From: Gimesia alba
GTDB lineage: Bacteria > Planctomycetota > Planctomycetia > Planctomycetales > Planctomycetaceae
Assembly (NCBI RefSeq): GCF_007744675.1
Contig: NZ_CP036269.1
Location: 1,503,501-1,567,500 of the forward strand
Length of the DNA stretch: 64,000 nt
Direction of reading: 5' to 3'
Positions 41,828 to 51,463 of this stretch are shown here, one piece after another; position 1 is the first letter of the stretch, and each line of letters opens with the position of its first letter. A model generated the notes under the pieces. The model saw nothing but the letters and a program-made list of their open reading frames with translations. It was not told the origin of the DNA and searched no databases. Both the position numbers and the translations under genes were made by a program.

Positions 41828-42713
41828 AACCGAATTGAGAAGAAGTTTCTGTCTGACAGGCCAACTGAAGTTGAGAAAGCAGGCTTGAGTAGTCCGATTG
41901 CCAGACCTGTTCCGACCAGATTTCCAAATCAAAGAAACCCTGGTATCCAGCATCATTGATAGTTTCAATCATGTCATAGTCGGCGAATGAATCCCGCGAT
42001 GTGATGTCTGAATCAAAGTTAGAAATTTGAACAGCGGTCACCAGCGAGATAATCTCGGATAAAAGTTCCTGAATTTCTTCTTCCTGCTGGAGCTGAACGG
42101 GATCGATTGAAATTCCGACAGCTGGATGTCCGCATGCGTCAATGATTTCTAAGGCGGAATGCAGAGAATTGAGAAAGGTCCAATTTCGGGCAAGCGAGAG
42201 TGGCATTGTTTTTAATGCCAGTTTTGTGCCATTAGCTGCTGCGGTATCTCCTAATCGTTTGAGTGCATCAATGGTCAGGTCCCGTGCATGGTTTAAAGTA
42301 TGTCCTGCACGGGGGCCACTGGCGATCTGGATAGCAGCCGCATTGACTTGGCCGCCAAATTGGATCAATTGAATGGCATCTGCGATCGAATCATCAAACG
42401 AATATTCATTGCAGCCAGTGAAGCCACCTGCCAGGGAAATGGTAGAAACTTTCATACCCGAATCAATCACCAGTTCCGCTGCCTGGTCTGTTTCCAGGTC
42501 CAAAATTTTTCGATTCCAGAGGCCAATCGCAGGGATTCCACTAGCTAGCAGGCCGAGCAGGCTCTCTTTAAAAGACCAGTGATAGGTTGTGATTTGATTT
42601 ACGGAAATTCGATCAGATAGAGAAAATAAATGCTCGTTATTTTTTGGTTTAACAGTGGAAGATGGAGTAGAGAACGAATTGACTTTACGCTGTGAGAGAA
42701 GCTCTTTAGTCAC
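41826..42713 (-). CDS. Sugar phosphate isomerase/epimerase family TIM-barrel protein
   Basis: 295 residues. The fold of the xylose-isomerase-like AP-endonuclease 2 superfamily is suggested by I-G-L-W-N near residue 60, I-Q-I-A-S-G-P, V-G-I-S-I-D-P-V-Q-L near 195 and Q-I-S-N-F-D and F-F-D-L-E-I-W towards the end. The usual E of the second-to-last strand is replaced in places (A-L-K-T-M-P where E-x-x-P is common), so activity may differ or be lost. The first about 35 residues are low-complexity. No neighbours that would indicate a substrate. Confidence 0.75.
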   Translation of the reverse strand: MTKELLSQRKVNSFSTPSSTVKPKNNEHLFSLSDRISVNQITTYHWSFKESLLGLLASGIPAIGLWNRKILDLETDQAAELVIDSGMKVSTISLAGGFTGCNEYSFDDSIADAIQLIQFGGQVNAAAIQIASGPRAGHTLNHARDLTIDALKRLGDTAAANGTKLALKTMPLSLARNWTFLNSLHSALEIIDACGHPAVGISIDPVQLQQEEEIQELLSEIISLVTAVQISNFDSDITSRDSFADYDMIETINDAGYQGFFDLEIWSEQVWQSDYSSLLSQLQLACQTETSSQFG

Positions 42714-43196
42714 TCGGTCACCTGCTGTCTGGAGAGAAGATCAGGTATATATTTTCAATTAGATTTGGTGGTCTAATTGTCAATAACAATAAATAAAAAT
42801 TCAGGGTGAATTACTTTGGAGGTATTTGACTTTACAAATTTAACTTGCGATTTAAATCAGTGAAGGAGACTACCGGAGTATCATAAGTAATCACAAAAAA
42901 TTTTCCATAGCAAAACAGAAAACAACTTTTGCTAAAGACCAATATTGCTTATCCACTCAGAAAGTCAACCGACATCAGTCAACGTTTTAAAGAGTTCAAA
43001 AAAACTTTCATGTTACGTTCTGTATGGAGAAGCACGATTAGAAAACATGCCGAGAAAGAACTTTCATTCGGTATTGAAATTGCGTATTCGCGCTCAATAG
43101 CTCAGGCTGGTTTTGAGCGCAAAGTTGAATCCAAAGAGTTTTCAAATTCATGGTTCGCTAACCGGCAGGTTCGCTTGCAGGCCAAGGAATATTGTC
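42714..43196. other. AT-rich intergenic region
   Basis: Nearly 500 AT-rich bases between the TIM-barrel gene start and the DUF3500 terminator. The frame at 42929-43225 starts with TTG, has no ribosome binding site or motif and runs into the terminator, so it is not called. Confidence 0.5.
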
Positions 43197-43249
43197 AAAA
43201 AAAGAACCGGGTTCAGGAAACATGATTTATTCCAGTTCCTGCCCGGTTC
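43197..43249 (-). terminator. Strong terminator of the DUF3500 gene
   Basis: GAACCGGGTTCAGGAA (43204-43219) pairs with TTCCTGCCCGGTTC (43236-43249) with only a two-base bulge. On the minus strand seven T follow directly. It lies 29 bases after the stop of the gene at 43278. Confidence 0.88.
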
Positions 43250-43277
43250 AAGTTGAAGTCATTGACCAAGACAAAAA

Positions 43278-44336
43278 TTAACTAGTGACAATTTGTGTGT
43301 GCGGATCATCTGAAATATTAACCCAGACGTGCACATGTGGCGCGCCGCGATAGTGCCAAACAAAGGCGGGACCTTCGAGACGCCAGTTATCCCAGACCTG
43401 GTCCTTTCCGATATCACCGGACTGGTAGAAAGAAATTTTGCATTGATCCAGGCCACCTTGTGCGTCGATGCATTTCCGAACTTCTTTTTGATCGGATACC
43501 CGGTAGGGTTCGATGAGGGAACTGAGAACTTTTTGCATTTCCTGTTTTTGGTCGCGTGTCATATCGGCAACCTGCAGGCCAGTGATCTGGTTGGCCGATT
43601 TTTTGAAATGGATTTTAGTTTCAGCCGGTGCCTGAGGAATCAGAGCGGCTTTACGCTGTTTTCCGTCCAGAATTTTGTAGACATGGTTTGCCTTTAATGC
43701 CTGCTCCCAGAAAACATTACCAGGATGATTTGGTTTTTCATTAAAATCATCCGCAGCATGTCCATAAAAAATGGGGCCACCAAAGGCCAGATGTTCTGCA
43801 CTGTCTCCATCGCTACGAACTGTTGTGTGCCGCCCCGTCATGACAAATTGGAACTGATCCGTTCCCGGTGTGCCAAAAATGGCAATCGATTGGTCTTCGC
43901 CATAACCACCCTGGTCATCCAGAAGTTGCTTGCGAATTTTTTTATGCCAACTGGGATCAAAGTGACCAAAGAAGATGGCTTCAATGATGTCTTGTTGGTC
44001 CTTGGTGAAGAAGTCGCTATTTACAATCGGCTCTGTAATATTCCAGTTTGCCCGAACATGCTGACGCAATAGTCCATGTTTGTCTTTATGGTCCCATCCA
44101 AAACAGACTTTTGATTTTTGTTTGGGAGTCAAGCTTTCATACAGTTTTCGAGTGAGTGGTTCTGGAGCAGATGTCTGCGTTTTTTTCTCTGAAGGCTGTC
44201 CTGCTAACAGTCCTGCTGTATTAAGTAATGGAGTTCCTGCGATCGCGGCTCCCACAGATTTAACGAAATGCCGTCGTGAAACTGGCAGAGAGTCGGGAGT
44301 GAAACCTTGTGAGGGAGTGAGCGGATTGAATTTCAT
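43278..44336 (-). CDS. DUF3500 domain-containing protein, Tat-exported
   Basis: 352 residues from the ATG at 44334-44336; the open frame runs 18 codons further to a TTG without support. S-R-R-H-F-V-K-S-V-G-A-A-I-A-G near residue 20 is a good twin-arginine signal. The mature part has I-F-F-G-H-F-D-P-S-W, G-R-H-T-T-V-R, F-G-G-P-I-F-Y-G-H and at the end W-H-Y-R-G-A-P-H-V-H-V-W-V, histidine-rich motifs typical of DUF3500. The function of the family is unknown; the conserved histidines suggest metal binding (inference). Divergent from the DUF1080 gene. Confidence 0.87.
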   Translation of the reverse strand: MKFNPLTPSQGFTPDSLPVSRRHFVKSVGAAIAGTPLLNTAGLLAGQPSEKKTQTSAPEPLTRKLYESLTPKQKSKVCFGWDHKDKHGLLRQHVRANWNITEPIVNSDFFTKDQQDIIEAIFFGHFDPSWHKKIRKQLLDDQGGYGEDQSIAIFGTPGTDQFQFVMTGRHTTVRSDGDSAEHLAFGGPIFYGHAADDFNEKPNHPGNVFWEQALKANHVYKILDGKQRKAALIPQAPAETKIHFKKSANQITGLQVADMTRDQKQEMQKVLSSLIEPYRVSDQKEVRKCIDAQGGLDQCKISFYQSGDIGKDQVWDNWRLEGPAFVWHYRGAPHVHVWVNISDDPHTQIVTS

Positions 44337-44762
44337 GAGAACACCAATCTTTAGTGAATGAGAGGGGGATGGTACTGTTCCGATTTTCAATTAGTTTATC
44401 AATCGGTTGGCTTGATCGTCAAATAAAATCTACAGGGATTGATTCGATGTGTGGCAGGGCCGATCTTTTGAGTTGAGAGGAAATTAGTTGGACTTAGTGC
44501 TGGTATCTCCTGTGTGGTAGTGTTAGTCTGATGTTGTGTCCACTTGTTTCTAAATAGGTCATTTGTGAAATCTAGTGGAACGAATGACGGGCGTAATTGA
44601 ATGTTGATGGGTATGGGTTTAGAATGTTTGATTCTCTTATCTACATTTCCATAGTCAGGTTCTTTTAACAGTCAATGTCGGGCAAAAAATAGCGTGCTGA
44701 ATTTTCATCATCGATTTTGGGATAAGTGGAGACAGGCGCCTGCCTGTTCAAAGCGAAAGCAT
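44337..44762. other. Divergent intergenic region, DUF3500 / DUF1080
   Basis: About 425 bases, no supported gene. It should hold both promoters; no clear operator-like repeat seen. Confidence 0.45.
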
Positions 44763-45545
44763 ATGCGAAAACGAATTTCTTCGCTGCTCCTGATGGGGGG
44801 AATTACCTACTATGTGTTGGGAGCAGCCGCTGTCATAGCCCAGGACGCAACTCCCACACCAAAACCAGGTACGAGCGAAAAAGTAGAGAAACCTGCTCCC
44901 TCTCCCAAACCATTGCCCGGACCGGAAAAATTATTGAACGGTGGAAATTTTTGGGATCACTGGAAATATTTCAGTGAAGAAGAGAAAGAGGCAAACCGAA
45001 ATGTGACTTGGAAAGTTGTCAGTGGTGGCAAGGACCAGCCCAGCATTTTGATCTGTTCTGGAAAACCCTACGGTTATATTCGAACACAAAAGTCATATGA
45101 AAATTTCCGATTCAGTATGGAATGGATGTATCCCAACGACCCGAATGCCAATAGTGGGATTCTGTTGTTCACAGCCGAACCTGATAAGGTCTGGCCTAAG
45201 GCGTTCCAGGTTCAGTTACATCGACCGGAAGCCGGTTATGTCTTTCCGACACCGGGAAGCGGTGCCAAGTCTGCAAATAAGCTCTCGCCGACAAAGCCTT
45301 TGGATTTACCAGTTGGGAAGTGGCATAAATGCGTGTTAACGTGCCAACAGGGTAACATTTCTGTGATGATCAATGGGGTCAAGCTTGGTGAAGTTACCGG
45401 CTGTGATCCCAGTAAAGGCGCAATTGCACTCCAGAGTGAAGGCTCTGAAATTCACTTTCGAAATCTTCTGGTGGAAATCTTACCTTCGGAGCCGGTAGTC
45501 GAGCAGAAGGAACCCGTCGCACAACAGAAGCCCGACAAAACTTAG
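44763..45545 (+). CDS. Secreted DUF1080 (3-keto-disaccharide hydrolase family) protein
   Basis: 260 residues from the ATG at 44763, which puts a basic start (M-R-K-R-I-S) and a hydrophobic signal segment ending A-V-I-A-Q-D at the N-terminus; the frame is open for 23 more codons to a GTG. After a proline-rich linker (P-T-P-K-P-G, P-S-P-K-P-L-P-G-P) comes the concanavalin-like DUF1080 fold with F-R-F-S-M-E-W-M-Y, N-S-G-I-L-L-F and G-A-I-A-L-Q-S-E-G-S-E-I-H-F-R-N-L, the standard closing motif. Members act on glycans outside the cytoplasm in planctomycetes. Confidence 0.88.
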   Translation: MRKRISSLLLMGGITYYVLGAAAVIAQDATPTPKPGTSEKVEKPAPSPKPLPGPEKLLNGGNFWDHWKYFSEEEKEANRNVTWKVVSGGKDQPSILICSGKPYGYIRTQKSYENFRFSMEWMYPNDPNANSGILLFTAEPDKVWPKAFQVQLHRPEAGYVFPTPGSGAKSANKLSPTKPLDLPVGKWHKCVLTCQQGNISVMINGVKLGEVTGCDPSKGAIALQSEGSEIHFRNLLVEILPSEPVVEQKEPVAQQKPDKT

Positions 45546-45589
45546 TCTGGCCTCTTGTTACAGCGGGTTCATTCTTGTGGACTCTCAGC

Positions 45590-46027
45590 TCAGCTTTTCG
45601 GCTGACGTAAAACAAGGGTAGGGCAGGGAGCATGTCTGAGGACGCGTTCTGCGACAGAGCCCAACGCCAGCCTGGTGATTCCCGTATAGCCGTGCGAAGG
45701 GATCACAATCAGATCGATGTTGTTGTCTTTTGCGAAATCGGCAATCTTGATACCAGGGTCGCCAACCAGCGTTTCGAAACGGACACCTTCAATCTGATGT
45801 TTTGCAAATTCTTCCTTGGCATATTTTACGACATGTTCTGTGCGTTTTTCATCGGTCAGCCCTCCAAACAGAACGCCCGGTGAAACCAGGTCCAGTGGCA
45901 CCATGACATGCACGACGGTCACGTTTGCTGGGGCTTCTGAAATTTGAATGGCTTTCTTGATGGCTTCGAGTGAGCTCTCAGAAAAATCAACAGGGACAAG
46001 GATCTTTTTTCCTGTGAAGTAGCCCAT
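45590..46027 (-). CDS. Universal stress protein (UspA family)
   Basis: 145 residues, a single Usp domain. Starts K-K-I-L-V-P-V-D-F-S-E-S-S and ends with the ATP-binding loop S-H-G-Y-T-G-I-T-R-L-A-L-G-S-V-A-E-R-V followed by C-P-T-L-V-L-R. The G-x2-G-x9-G-S pattern of the nucleotide-binding Usp group is close to complete. Cytoplasmic. Alone between convergent and same-strand genes. Confidence 0.93.
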   Translation of the reverse strand: MGYFTGKKILVPVDFSESSLEAIKKAIQISEAPANVTVVHVMVPLDLVSPGVLFGGLTDEKRTEHVVKYAKEEFAKHQIEGVRFETLVGDPGIKIADFAKDNNIDLIVIPSHGYTGITRLALGSVAERVLRHAPCPTLVLRQPKS

Positions 46028-46122
46028 GATGTGTGCTTTCTTATGTTAGGGTTCAAATGACAGCCGTCATTGTTAATTGTACGAATTTATAATGCCAGCA
46101 AACAGTGGTAATTTGTTTGAGG

Positions 46123-47811
46123 CTATGACGAACTGGACTGGTTCTCAAATTCCCCGGACTTGTACCTTTTCCAATAGGCGTCCAGTTCCCGCTTGACCCG
46201 GTTCGAAAGCAGTAATACACCCAGAATATTGGGGAACGCCATACCCAGAATCATGAGATCACCAAATTCCAGCATATTGGTAGCGGAGACAAGCGAACCA
46301 AGAACGACAAAGACCAGAAACAGAATGCGGTAAGACATTGAGGCTTTCTTGCTGTCACCAAACAGAAAGGCCCAGCAACGTTCCCCGTAATATGACCAGG
46401 AAATCATCGTCGAATATGCAAACAGGACCACTGCAATGGATAGGATATAGTTGAAATAAGGGATCTGGGAAGCCATTGCTTCAGAAGTGAGAGCTGCCCC
46501 CTTATTCCCTTGGATCAAATTCGTGTATTGAGGGTCGTTATAAGCGGAAGTAATGATCATGACGAGAGCGGTCATTGTACAAATCATTATCGTGTCGATA
46601 AATGGTCCCAGTGATGCGACGATTCCTTCCCGTACTGGATATTGTGTTTTGGCTGCGGAGTGGGCAATCGCTGCCGAGCCGACTCCAGCTTCGTTGGAGA
46701 ATGCGGCTCGTTTAAAGCCAATGATAAGTACCCCGATAAAGCCTCCATAAGCGGCATCGGCATTGAAAGCGCCATTCCAAATTGCCTTAAAGCTATCGGG
46801 GATTTTTTCGAGATTGAATATAATGATGGCAAGGCATGCCAGAATATATATACCACACATGAAGGGCACAACTTTCTCTGTTGTGCGTGCAATACTGCGG
46901 ATGCCGCCGATGATGACAATGCCAACAAAAAAGGCCATGGTTACACCGTAGACCCAGCTGTAGTTCTTTAGTACGGGGATCGTTTCTGCCACAGCCTCAA
47001 GGGATTGATTCACTTGAAACGAGTTACCGCCAGCTAATGAGCCACCGATGCACAAGACAGCGAACAGAACTGCCAGGACTTTACCCAGGCCATTCATAAA
47101 AGGATTTGCTGGGAACTGTTCTTTCAAGCCGTCTGAGAGATAACACATGGGGCCTCCCATGACACGACCATCCGGACTAATACGTCGATAGATTTGAGCT
47201 AACGTGCACTCAGCAAACTTTGAGGTCATCCCCAGAAGCCCAGCCAACATCATCCAGAACATAGCCCCAGGACCTCCGGTTCCGATTGCTATGGCAACTC
47301 CTGCAATGTTTCCGAGTCCTACCGTCGCAGAGAGGGCAGCTGTTAAGGCTTGGAAGTGGGTGACTTCTCCCTCGTCTTCCGGGTTATCGTATTTTCCGAG
47401 GACGAGTAAAATGGCGTGTTTAAACGCTCGCAGGTTAATAAAGTTCATGCGTAAGGTGAAGTAAGTGGCGCCAATTACCAGCCAGAGGACTGCAAGTGGA
47501 ACCCCATCCCCTTTTTCTATTTGTGCGGAGGTCAAAGGGATTGGATAGAAAAAGACTTTAGCGATCCCCCCATTTACCACACCGAAGATGTCGTCAATTG
47601 TCTTCTCGACTTTCGCAAAACCAGTGGCCTCAAGTTTCTCGGTTTTCGGTGTTTCTACTGAAGTTTGTTGAGACGCTTCTGGTGCCGAGGCAGGTGCCTG
47701 TGATGCATCCACTGTCAAGTTACTTAAATTGAGAAACAGAAGCATCAGAACTGTGACCAGTCCCGAACGAACTACCAAAGAGATGGGGCTGCGTTGCCGG
47801 TCGAAATTCAT
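46123..47811 (-). CDS. Alanine/glycine:cation (Na+) symporter, AGCS family, with N-terminal extension
   Basis: 562 residues from the ATG at 47809-47811 (GGAA ten bases upstream); the frame is open 31 codons further but without a good start. AGCS motifs: V-G-L-G-N-I-A-G-V-A-I-A-I, G-P-G-A-M-F-W-M, F-A-E-C-T-L-A, G-G-P-M-C-Y-L and F-S-N-E-A-G-V-G-S-A-A-I-A-H-S-A. About 10-11 spans. Family members are about 450-480 residues; the surplus is a hydrophobic segment near residue 20-35 and a 70-residue polar, Ala/Pro/Thr-rich stretch before the first core span, which looks like a signal peptide plus linker. Divergent from the sufR-like gene. Confidence 0.93.
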   Translation of the reverse strand: MNFDRQRSPISLVVRSGLVTVLMLLFLNLSNLTVDASQAPASAPEASQQTSVETPKTEKLEATGFAKVEKTIDDIFGVVNGGIAKVFFYPIPLTSAQIEKGDGVPLAVLWLVIGATYFTLRMNFINLRAFKHAILLVLGKYDNPEDEGEVTHFQALTAALSATVGLGNIAGVAIAIGTGGPGAMFWMMLAGLLGMTSKFAECTLAQIYRRISPDGRVMGGPMCYLSDGLKEQFPANPFMNGLGKVLAVLFAVLCIGGSLAGGNSFQVNQSLEAVAETIPVLKNYSWVYGVTMAFFVGIVIIGGIRSIARTTEKVVPFMCGIYILACLAIIIFNLEKIPDSFKAIWNGAFNADAAYGGFIGVLIIGFKRAAFSNEAGVGSAAIAHSAAKTQYPVREGIVASLGPFIDTIMICTMTALVMIITSAYNDPQYTNLIQGNKGAALTSEAMASQIPYFNYILSIAVVLFAYSTMISWSYYGERCWAFLFGDSKKASMSYRILFLVFVVLGSLVSATNMLEFGDLMILGMAFPNILGVLLLSNRVKRELDAYWKRYKSGEFENQSSSS

Positions 47812-48132
47812 AAAATTGGATTCCCATTCGCAAGTAACAGTTGCCAGAGATAAAACATCAATCAAATCAAAGTTCGAGCTTACGGTGAGTAAGTTAGTCA
47901 CCAAAGCGGAAAAAATCGCGGTGTGTTACAGGCATTTCCTGAAATTATGATTTGATCGGGTTGGTTAACTGGAGTGAGTCAGAGGGATTGTGATTTCCCC
48001 TGAGAGCGCAAGATCGTCTTTTGATATCATAATTGTTGTATGAGACTATCAAATAAAGGTTTACGTTCCAAGGTGATTCTCGAAAAAGCACAGAAAAGTT
48101 CGCTCGTTTTGAAACTGGATCTCAATTGTTTC
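47812..48132. other. Divergent intergenic region, symporter / Suf operon
   Basis: No gene. A TTTGATA/TATCAAA inverted repeat with 20 bases between its arms lies near 48018-48052, upstream of the symporter; possible operator, weak. Confidence 0.4.
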
Positions 48133-48158
48133 TTTTTGACAATATTGGTTGTCAAAAA
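48133..48158. promoter_or_regulatory. Perfect palindrome, candidate SufR-type operator
   Basis: TTTTTGACAA (48133-48142), six-base spacer TATTGG, TTGTCAAAAA (48149-48158): perfect 10-base arms. The core ACAA-N6-TTGT is close to the CAAC-N6-GTTG operator of cyanobacterial SufR (established knowledge). A TTGTCA -35 (48149-48154) and TAGGAT -10 (48172-48177), 17 bases apart, overlap the right arm, so binding would block this promoter. Confidence 0.6.
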
Positions 48159-48277
48159 TGATAGGTATGCCTAGGATGCTGGTATAAAGACTATTTCGTA
48201 GAGTGTTGTAGCGCTTGAAGTGTCAGGCTGCTGCTATCTTCGGTAACAGACCCTTTTCACCAAGTAGAAAACAATCC

Positions 48278-48901
48278 ATGCGTGTTTCAATCGATGATCA
48301 TGATCGCAGTTTTTTGCTGGGGCTCAATCGTCTTAAGTCAGCAACGATAAACGAGATATGTGAACAGGAAGGCGTGACGGCGACTGCGGTTCGCCAGCGA
48401 CTGGTTCGCTTGCAGGGACTGGATTTGATTGCGCGAACACAAGTCAAGGAAGGTCGAGGGCGTCCGCATTATACGTATTCCGTGACCCCTTTAGGGATGC
48501 GATTGTTAGGGGATAATTACGCCGAGCTGGCAAATATCCTCTGGGAAGAGCTCAAAGGGATTGATAATGAAGAGCTTCGATGTCGTCTGGCGGCTCGAAT
48601 CCAGACTGCTCTGGTTCAGCAGTATGGTCGCAATGTGGATGCTCCGTCTTTAAATGGGCGAATGGAGCAGTTGAAAGAAGCTTTAGAAGAACGCGGGTTT
48701 GTGGTGGAGCTGGACAATTCTGGCCCGCTGCCGATCTTACGCGAACATAATTGTCCCTATCACGATATTGCCAGTGGCGATGCTTCCATCTGTGAACTGG
48801 AGCAACGCGTCTTTGAGCGGGTTTTGGGGACCAAGATGAATCTGGCAGAGTGTTGTCTGGATGGGCACCATTGTTGTGAGTTTCAGGCAGAGACAACTTA
48901 A
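48278..48901 (+). CDS. sufR: SufR-like Fe-S cluster-sensing transcriptional regulator
   Basis: 207 residues from the ATG at 48278; the frame is open 21 codons upstream from a TTG that I reject. N-terminal winged helix (about 10-75: T-I-N-E-I-C-E-Q-E-G-V-T-A-T-A-V-R-Q-R-L-type recognition helix, then G-R-G-R-P-H-Y-T-Y). The C-terminal third has N-C-P-Y-H, S-I-C-E-L-E and A-E-C-C-L-D-G-H-H-C-C-E-F, the spaced cysteines that hold the Fe-S cluster in SufR. It is the first gene of the suf operon, downstream of a perfect palindrome, so autoregulated repression when clusters are plentiful is the likely mode (inference). Confidence 0.88.
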   Translation: MRVSIDDHDRSFLLGLNRLKSATINEICEQEGVTATAVRQRLVRLQGLDLIARTQVKEGRGRPHYTYSVTPLGMRLLGDNYAELANILWEELKGIDNEELRCRLAARIQTALVQQYGRNVDAPSLNGRMEQLKEALEERGFVVELDNSGPLPILREHNCPYHDIASGDASICELEQRVFERVLGTKMNLAECCLDGHHCCEFQAETT

Positions 48902-48930
48902 CTGAGAAAGTACCGTAAATTTAATTGACG

Positions 48931-48950
48931 TTTCTGAATTTGTTCAGAAA
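48931..48950 (+). repeat. Short hairpin before sufC
   Basis: TTTCTGAA and TTCAGAAA pair perfectly with a four-base loop. No U-tract, so not a terminator; could be an RNA-stability or processing element between sufR and sufC. Confidence 0.35.
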
Positions 48951-48977
48951 ACCGGATGACAGGATGAAATACGAAAA

Positions 48978-49775
48978 ATGAGTTTGTTGAAAATTTCCGA
49001 TCTACATGTATCAGTCAGTGGCACACCGATCTTAAAAGGGGTCAACCTGGAAATTAATCAGGGTGAGATCCATGCGTTGATGGGGCCTAACGGCTCTGGA
49101 AAAAGCACACTGGCCTACGCCTTAGCCGGGCATCCAAGCTATGAAATCACCAAAGGGAAAATCGAGATCGACGGAACGGATATTTCGGAACTGGATCCGA
49201 ATGAGCGGGCTCGGCTGGGGCTGTTTCTGGCATTCCAGTATCCAGTCGTGATTCCCGGTGTGAAAGTTGCTGATTTTTTGCGACATGCGATGTCCAATGT
49301 TCGGAATCCTGATCGGAAAGAAGGCGAGAAGCTGATCCCGATGCGTGAGTTTCGTAAAGAGCTCCGGGACCGAATGAACGAACTGGGCATGGATCCGGAG
49401 ATGGCCCGCCGTTATTTGAACGATGGCTTCTCTGGTGGTGAGAAGAAACGGATGGAGATTCTTCAGCTGGCCATGTTGCAGCCCAAATTTGCCATCCTCG
49501 ACGAAACAGACAGTGGACTGGATAGCGATGCCGTCAAAGTGGTCAGCGAAGGTTTGAGCAGGTTGTCAGGTCCGGAAATGGGCGTATTGATTATTACGCA
49601 CCACGAACGGTTGCTGGAATTCAATCAACCTCAGTTTACTCATGTCATGCTGGCAGGCCAAATTGTTGAGACCGGCGATGCCAGTCTCGCTGCAGAACTT
49701 CATGAACACGGTTATTCCAGCGTGCGTGAGCGTCATCCTGAAGCGGCGGCAGAAGAAGTTGTTGAAGCAGTCTAG
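48978..49775 (+). CDS. sufC: Fe-S assembly ATPase SufC
   Basis: 265 residues, ABC-type ATPase of the SufBCD scaffold. Walker [10 protein letters not shown] near residue 38, the SufC-typical signature F-S-G-G-E-K-K-R near 150, Walker [13 protein letters not shown] and the H-loop histidine in I-I-T-H-H. Cytoplasmic. The order sufC-sufB-sufD differs from the usual sufBCD. 76 bases follow sufR, 140 precede sufB. Confidence 0.97.
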   Translation: MSLLKISDLHVSVSGTPILKGVNLEINQGEIHALMGPNGSGKSTLAYALAGHPSYEITKGKIEIDGTDISELDPNERARLGLFLAFQYPVVIPGVKVADFLRHAMSNVRNPDRKEGEKLIPMREFRKELRDRMNELGMDPEMARRYLNDGFSGGEKKRMEILQLAMLQPKFAILDETDSGLDSDAVKVVSEGLSRLSGPEMGVLIITHHERLLEFNQPQFTHVMLAGQIVETGDASLAAELHEHGYSSVRERHPEAAAEEVVEAV

Positions 49776-49915
49776 GTTTTGTTTTGAAGGAGGCTGCTAT
49801 TTCAGCAGTTTCAGAAAAAACGCCCCGTCATTTATCAAGAAACGTAATAGTCAATTTAAAAAAGTGCCTCCTGTTGTTGGGGCGCATTTTGAAATACAGA
49901 GTGGGAGAAATTGAA

Positions 49916-51340
49916 ATGTCAACCAGGTTGGATACCAATTCTGAAAATGAGAATGTTGATATTGGAGAATATCAATATGGATTTCATGATCCCACAGACA
50001 AGTATGTGTTTACCGGCCAGAAAGGCTTGAACGCCGCGGTCGTTGCTCAGATTTCAGAAATGAAAAACGAGCCTGCCTGGATGCGGGATTTTCGTTTGAA
50101 GTCTCTTGAGATTTTCGAGTCAAAACCGACGCCACAATGGGGTGGTAATCTGGACGAAATTAATTATCAGGACATCCATTATTTTGTGCGTGCCTCAGAA
50201 GGGCAGGAGCGCAGCTGGGAAGATGTTCCCGATGATATTCGTAAAACTTACGACCGTCTGGGGATTCCTGAGGCAGAGAAAAAATTCCTTGCGGGTGTGA
50301 AAGCTCAGTATGAATCAGAAGTCGTTTACGGAAGTTTACAGGAAGACCTGGCAAAGCAGGGGGTGATTTTTACCGACACCGATTCAGCCTTAAGAGATCA
50401 TCCTGAACTATTCAAGGAATATTTTGGCACGATCATTCCTCCGGATGATAACAAGTATGCGGCTTTGAATTCAGCTGTCTGGTCGGGGGGTTCGTTTGTG
50501 TATGTGCCTCCCGGGGTTCATATCGAATTTCCGTTACAGGCTTATTTCCGGATTAACTCAGAAAACATGGGACAGTTCGAACGGACGCTGGTGATTGTAG
50601 ACGAAGGGGCGTCCTGCCATTATGTCGAAGGTTGTACGGCGCCGACTTACAGCTCGAACAGCCTGCACTCTGCTGTGGTTGAGATCATTGTGAAAAAGGG
50701 CGGACGGTTCCGTTATACCACGATTCAGAACTGGTCAAATAACGTGTATAACCTTGTCACTAAGCGGGCCTTTGCCTACGAAGACGCACTCATGGAGTGG
50801 GTGGATGGAAACCTGGGTTCCAAGTTAACTATGAAGTATCCAGCGATCTTTCTGATGGGCGAAGGAGCTCGTGGCGAGACACTGTCGATTGCCTTTGCCG
50901 GCAAGGGGCAACATCAGGATGCCGGGGCTAAAATGGTTCACTGTGCACCGAATACATCGAGTCGCATTATCTCCAAGAGTATCTCCAAAGATGGTGGTCG
51001 ATCCAGTTATCGTGGCCTGGTCAAAGTGGATCCGGGGGCTCATGGTTGTAAATCGAACGTGGTCTGTGATGCTCTACTACTCGATCCAGAGAGCCGCAGC
51101 GATACTTATCCATATATTGAAATTGAAGAAGATGATGTTGCCATTGAGCACGAAGCCAGCGTTTCCAAAATCGGTGAAGAGCAACTCTTTTACTTAATGA
51201 GTCGCGGTCTGACCGAAGCGGAAGCCTCTTCAATGATTGTAACTGGTTTCATCGAGCCACTGGTGAAAGAGTTGCCGATGGAATACGCGGTCGAAATGAA
51301 TCGGCTCATTGAATTGCAGATGGAAGGTTCCATTGGGTAA
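49916..51340 (+). CDS. sufB: Fe-S cluster scaffold protein SufB
   Basis: 474 residues from the ATG at 49916, with GGGAGA nine bases upstream. The open frame begins 44 codons earlier, but those codons look non-coding. SufB beta-helix core with [29 protein letters not shown] and near the end [21 protein letters not shown]. Forms the SufBC2D complex on which new clusters are built. Confidence 0.96.
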   Translation: MSTRLDTNSENENVDIGEYQYGFHDPTDKYVFTGQKGLNAAVVAQISEMKNEPAWMRDFRLKSLEIFESKPTPQWGGNLDEINYQDIHYFVRASEGQERSWEDVPDDIRKTYDRLGIPEAEKKFLAGVKAQYESEVVYGSLQEDLAKQGVIFTDTDSALRDHPELFKEYFGTIIPPDDNKYAALNSAVWSGGSFVYVPPGVHIEFPLQAYFRINSENMGQFERTLVIVDEGASCHYVEGCTAPTYSSNSLHSAVVEIIVKKGGRFRYTTIQNWSNNVYNLVTKRAFAYEDALMEWVDGNLGSKLTMKYPAIFLMGEGARGETLSIAFAGKGQHQDAGAKMVHCAPNTSSRIISKSISKDGGRSSYRGLVKVDPGAHGCKSNVVCDALLLDPESRSDTYPYIEIEEDDVAIEHEASVSKIGEEQLFYLMSRGLTEAEASSMIVTGFIEPLVKELPMEYAVEMNRLIELQMEGSIG

Positions 51341-51463
51341 GGCAGTCGTTTAATTACTGTGATCCAATGCAATTGAACAACAGACGTAACAGGTGAAGGT
51401 AGCCCCTTCAAACAGATCAAATTTACTACACGCAAACATACTGAAGGCATAATAGATAATAGT

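Noticed and set aside
42929-43225. 98-codon plus-strand open frame in the AT-rich gap
   Set aside because: TTG start, no ribosome binding site, no motif, and its end lies inside the strong terminator of the opposite-strand DUF3500 gene.
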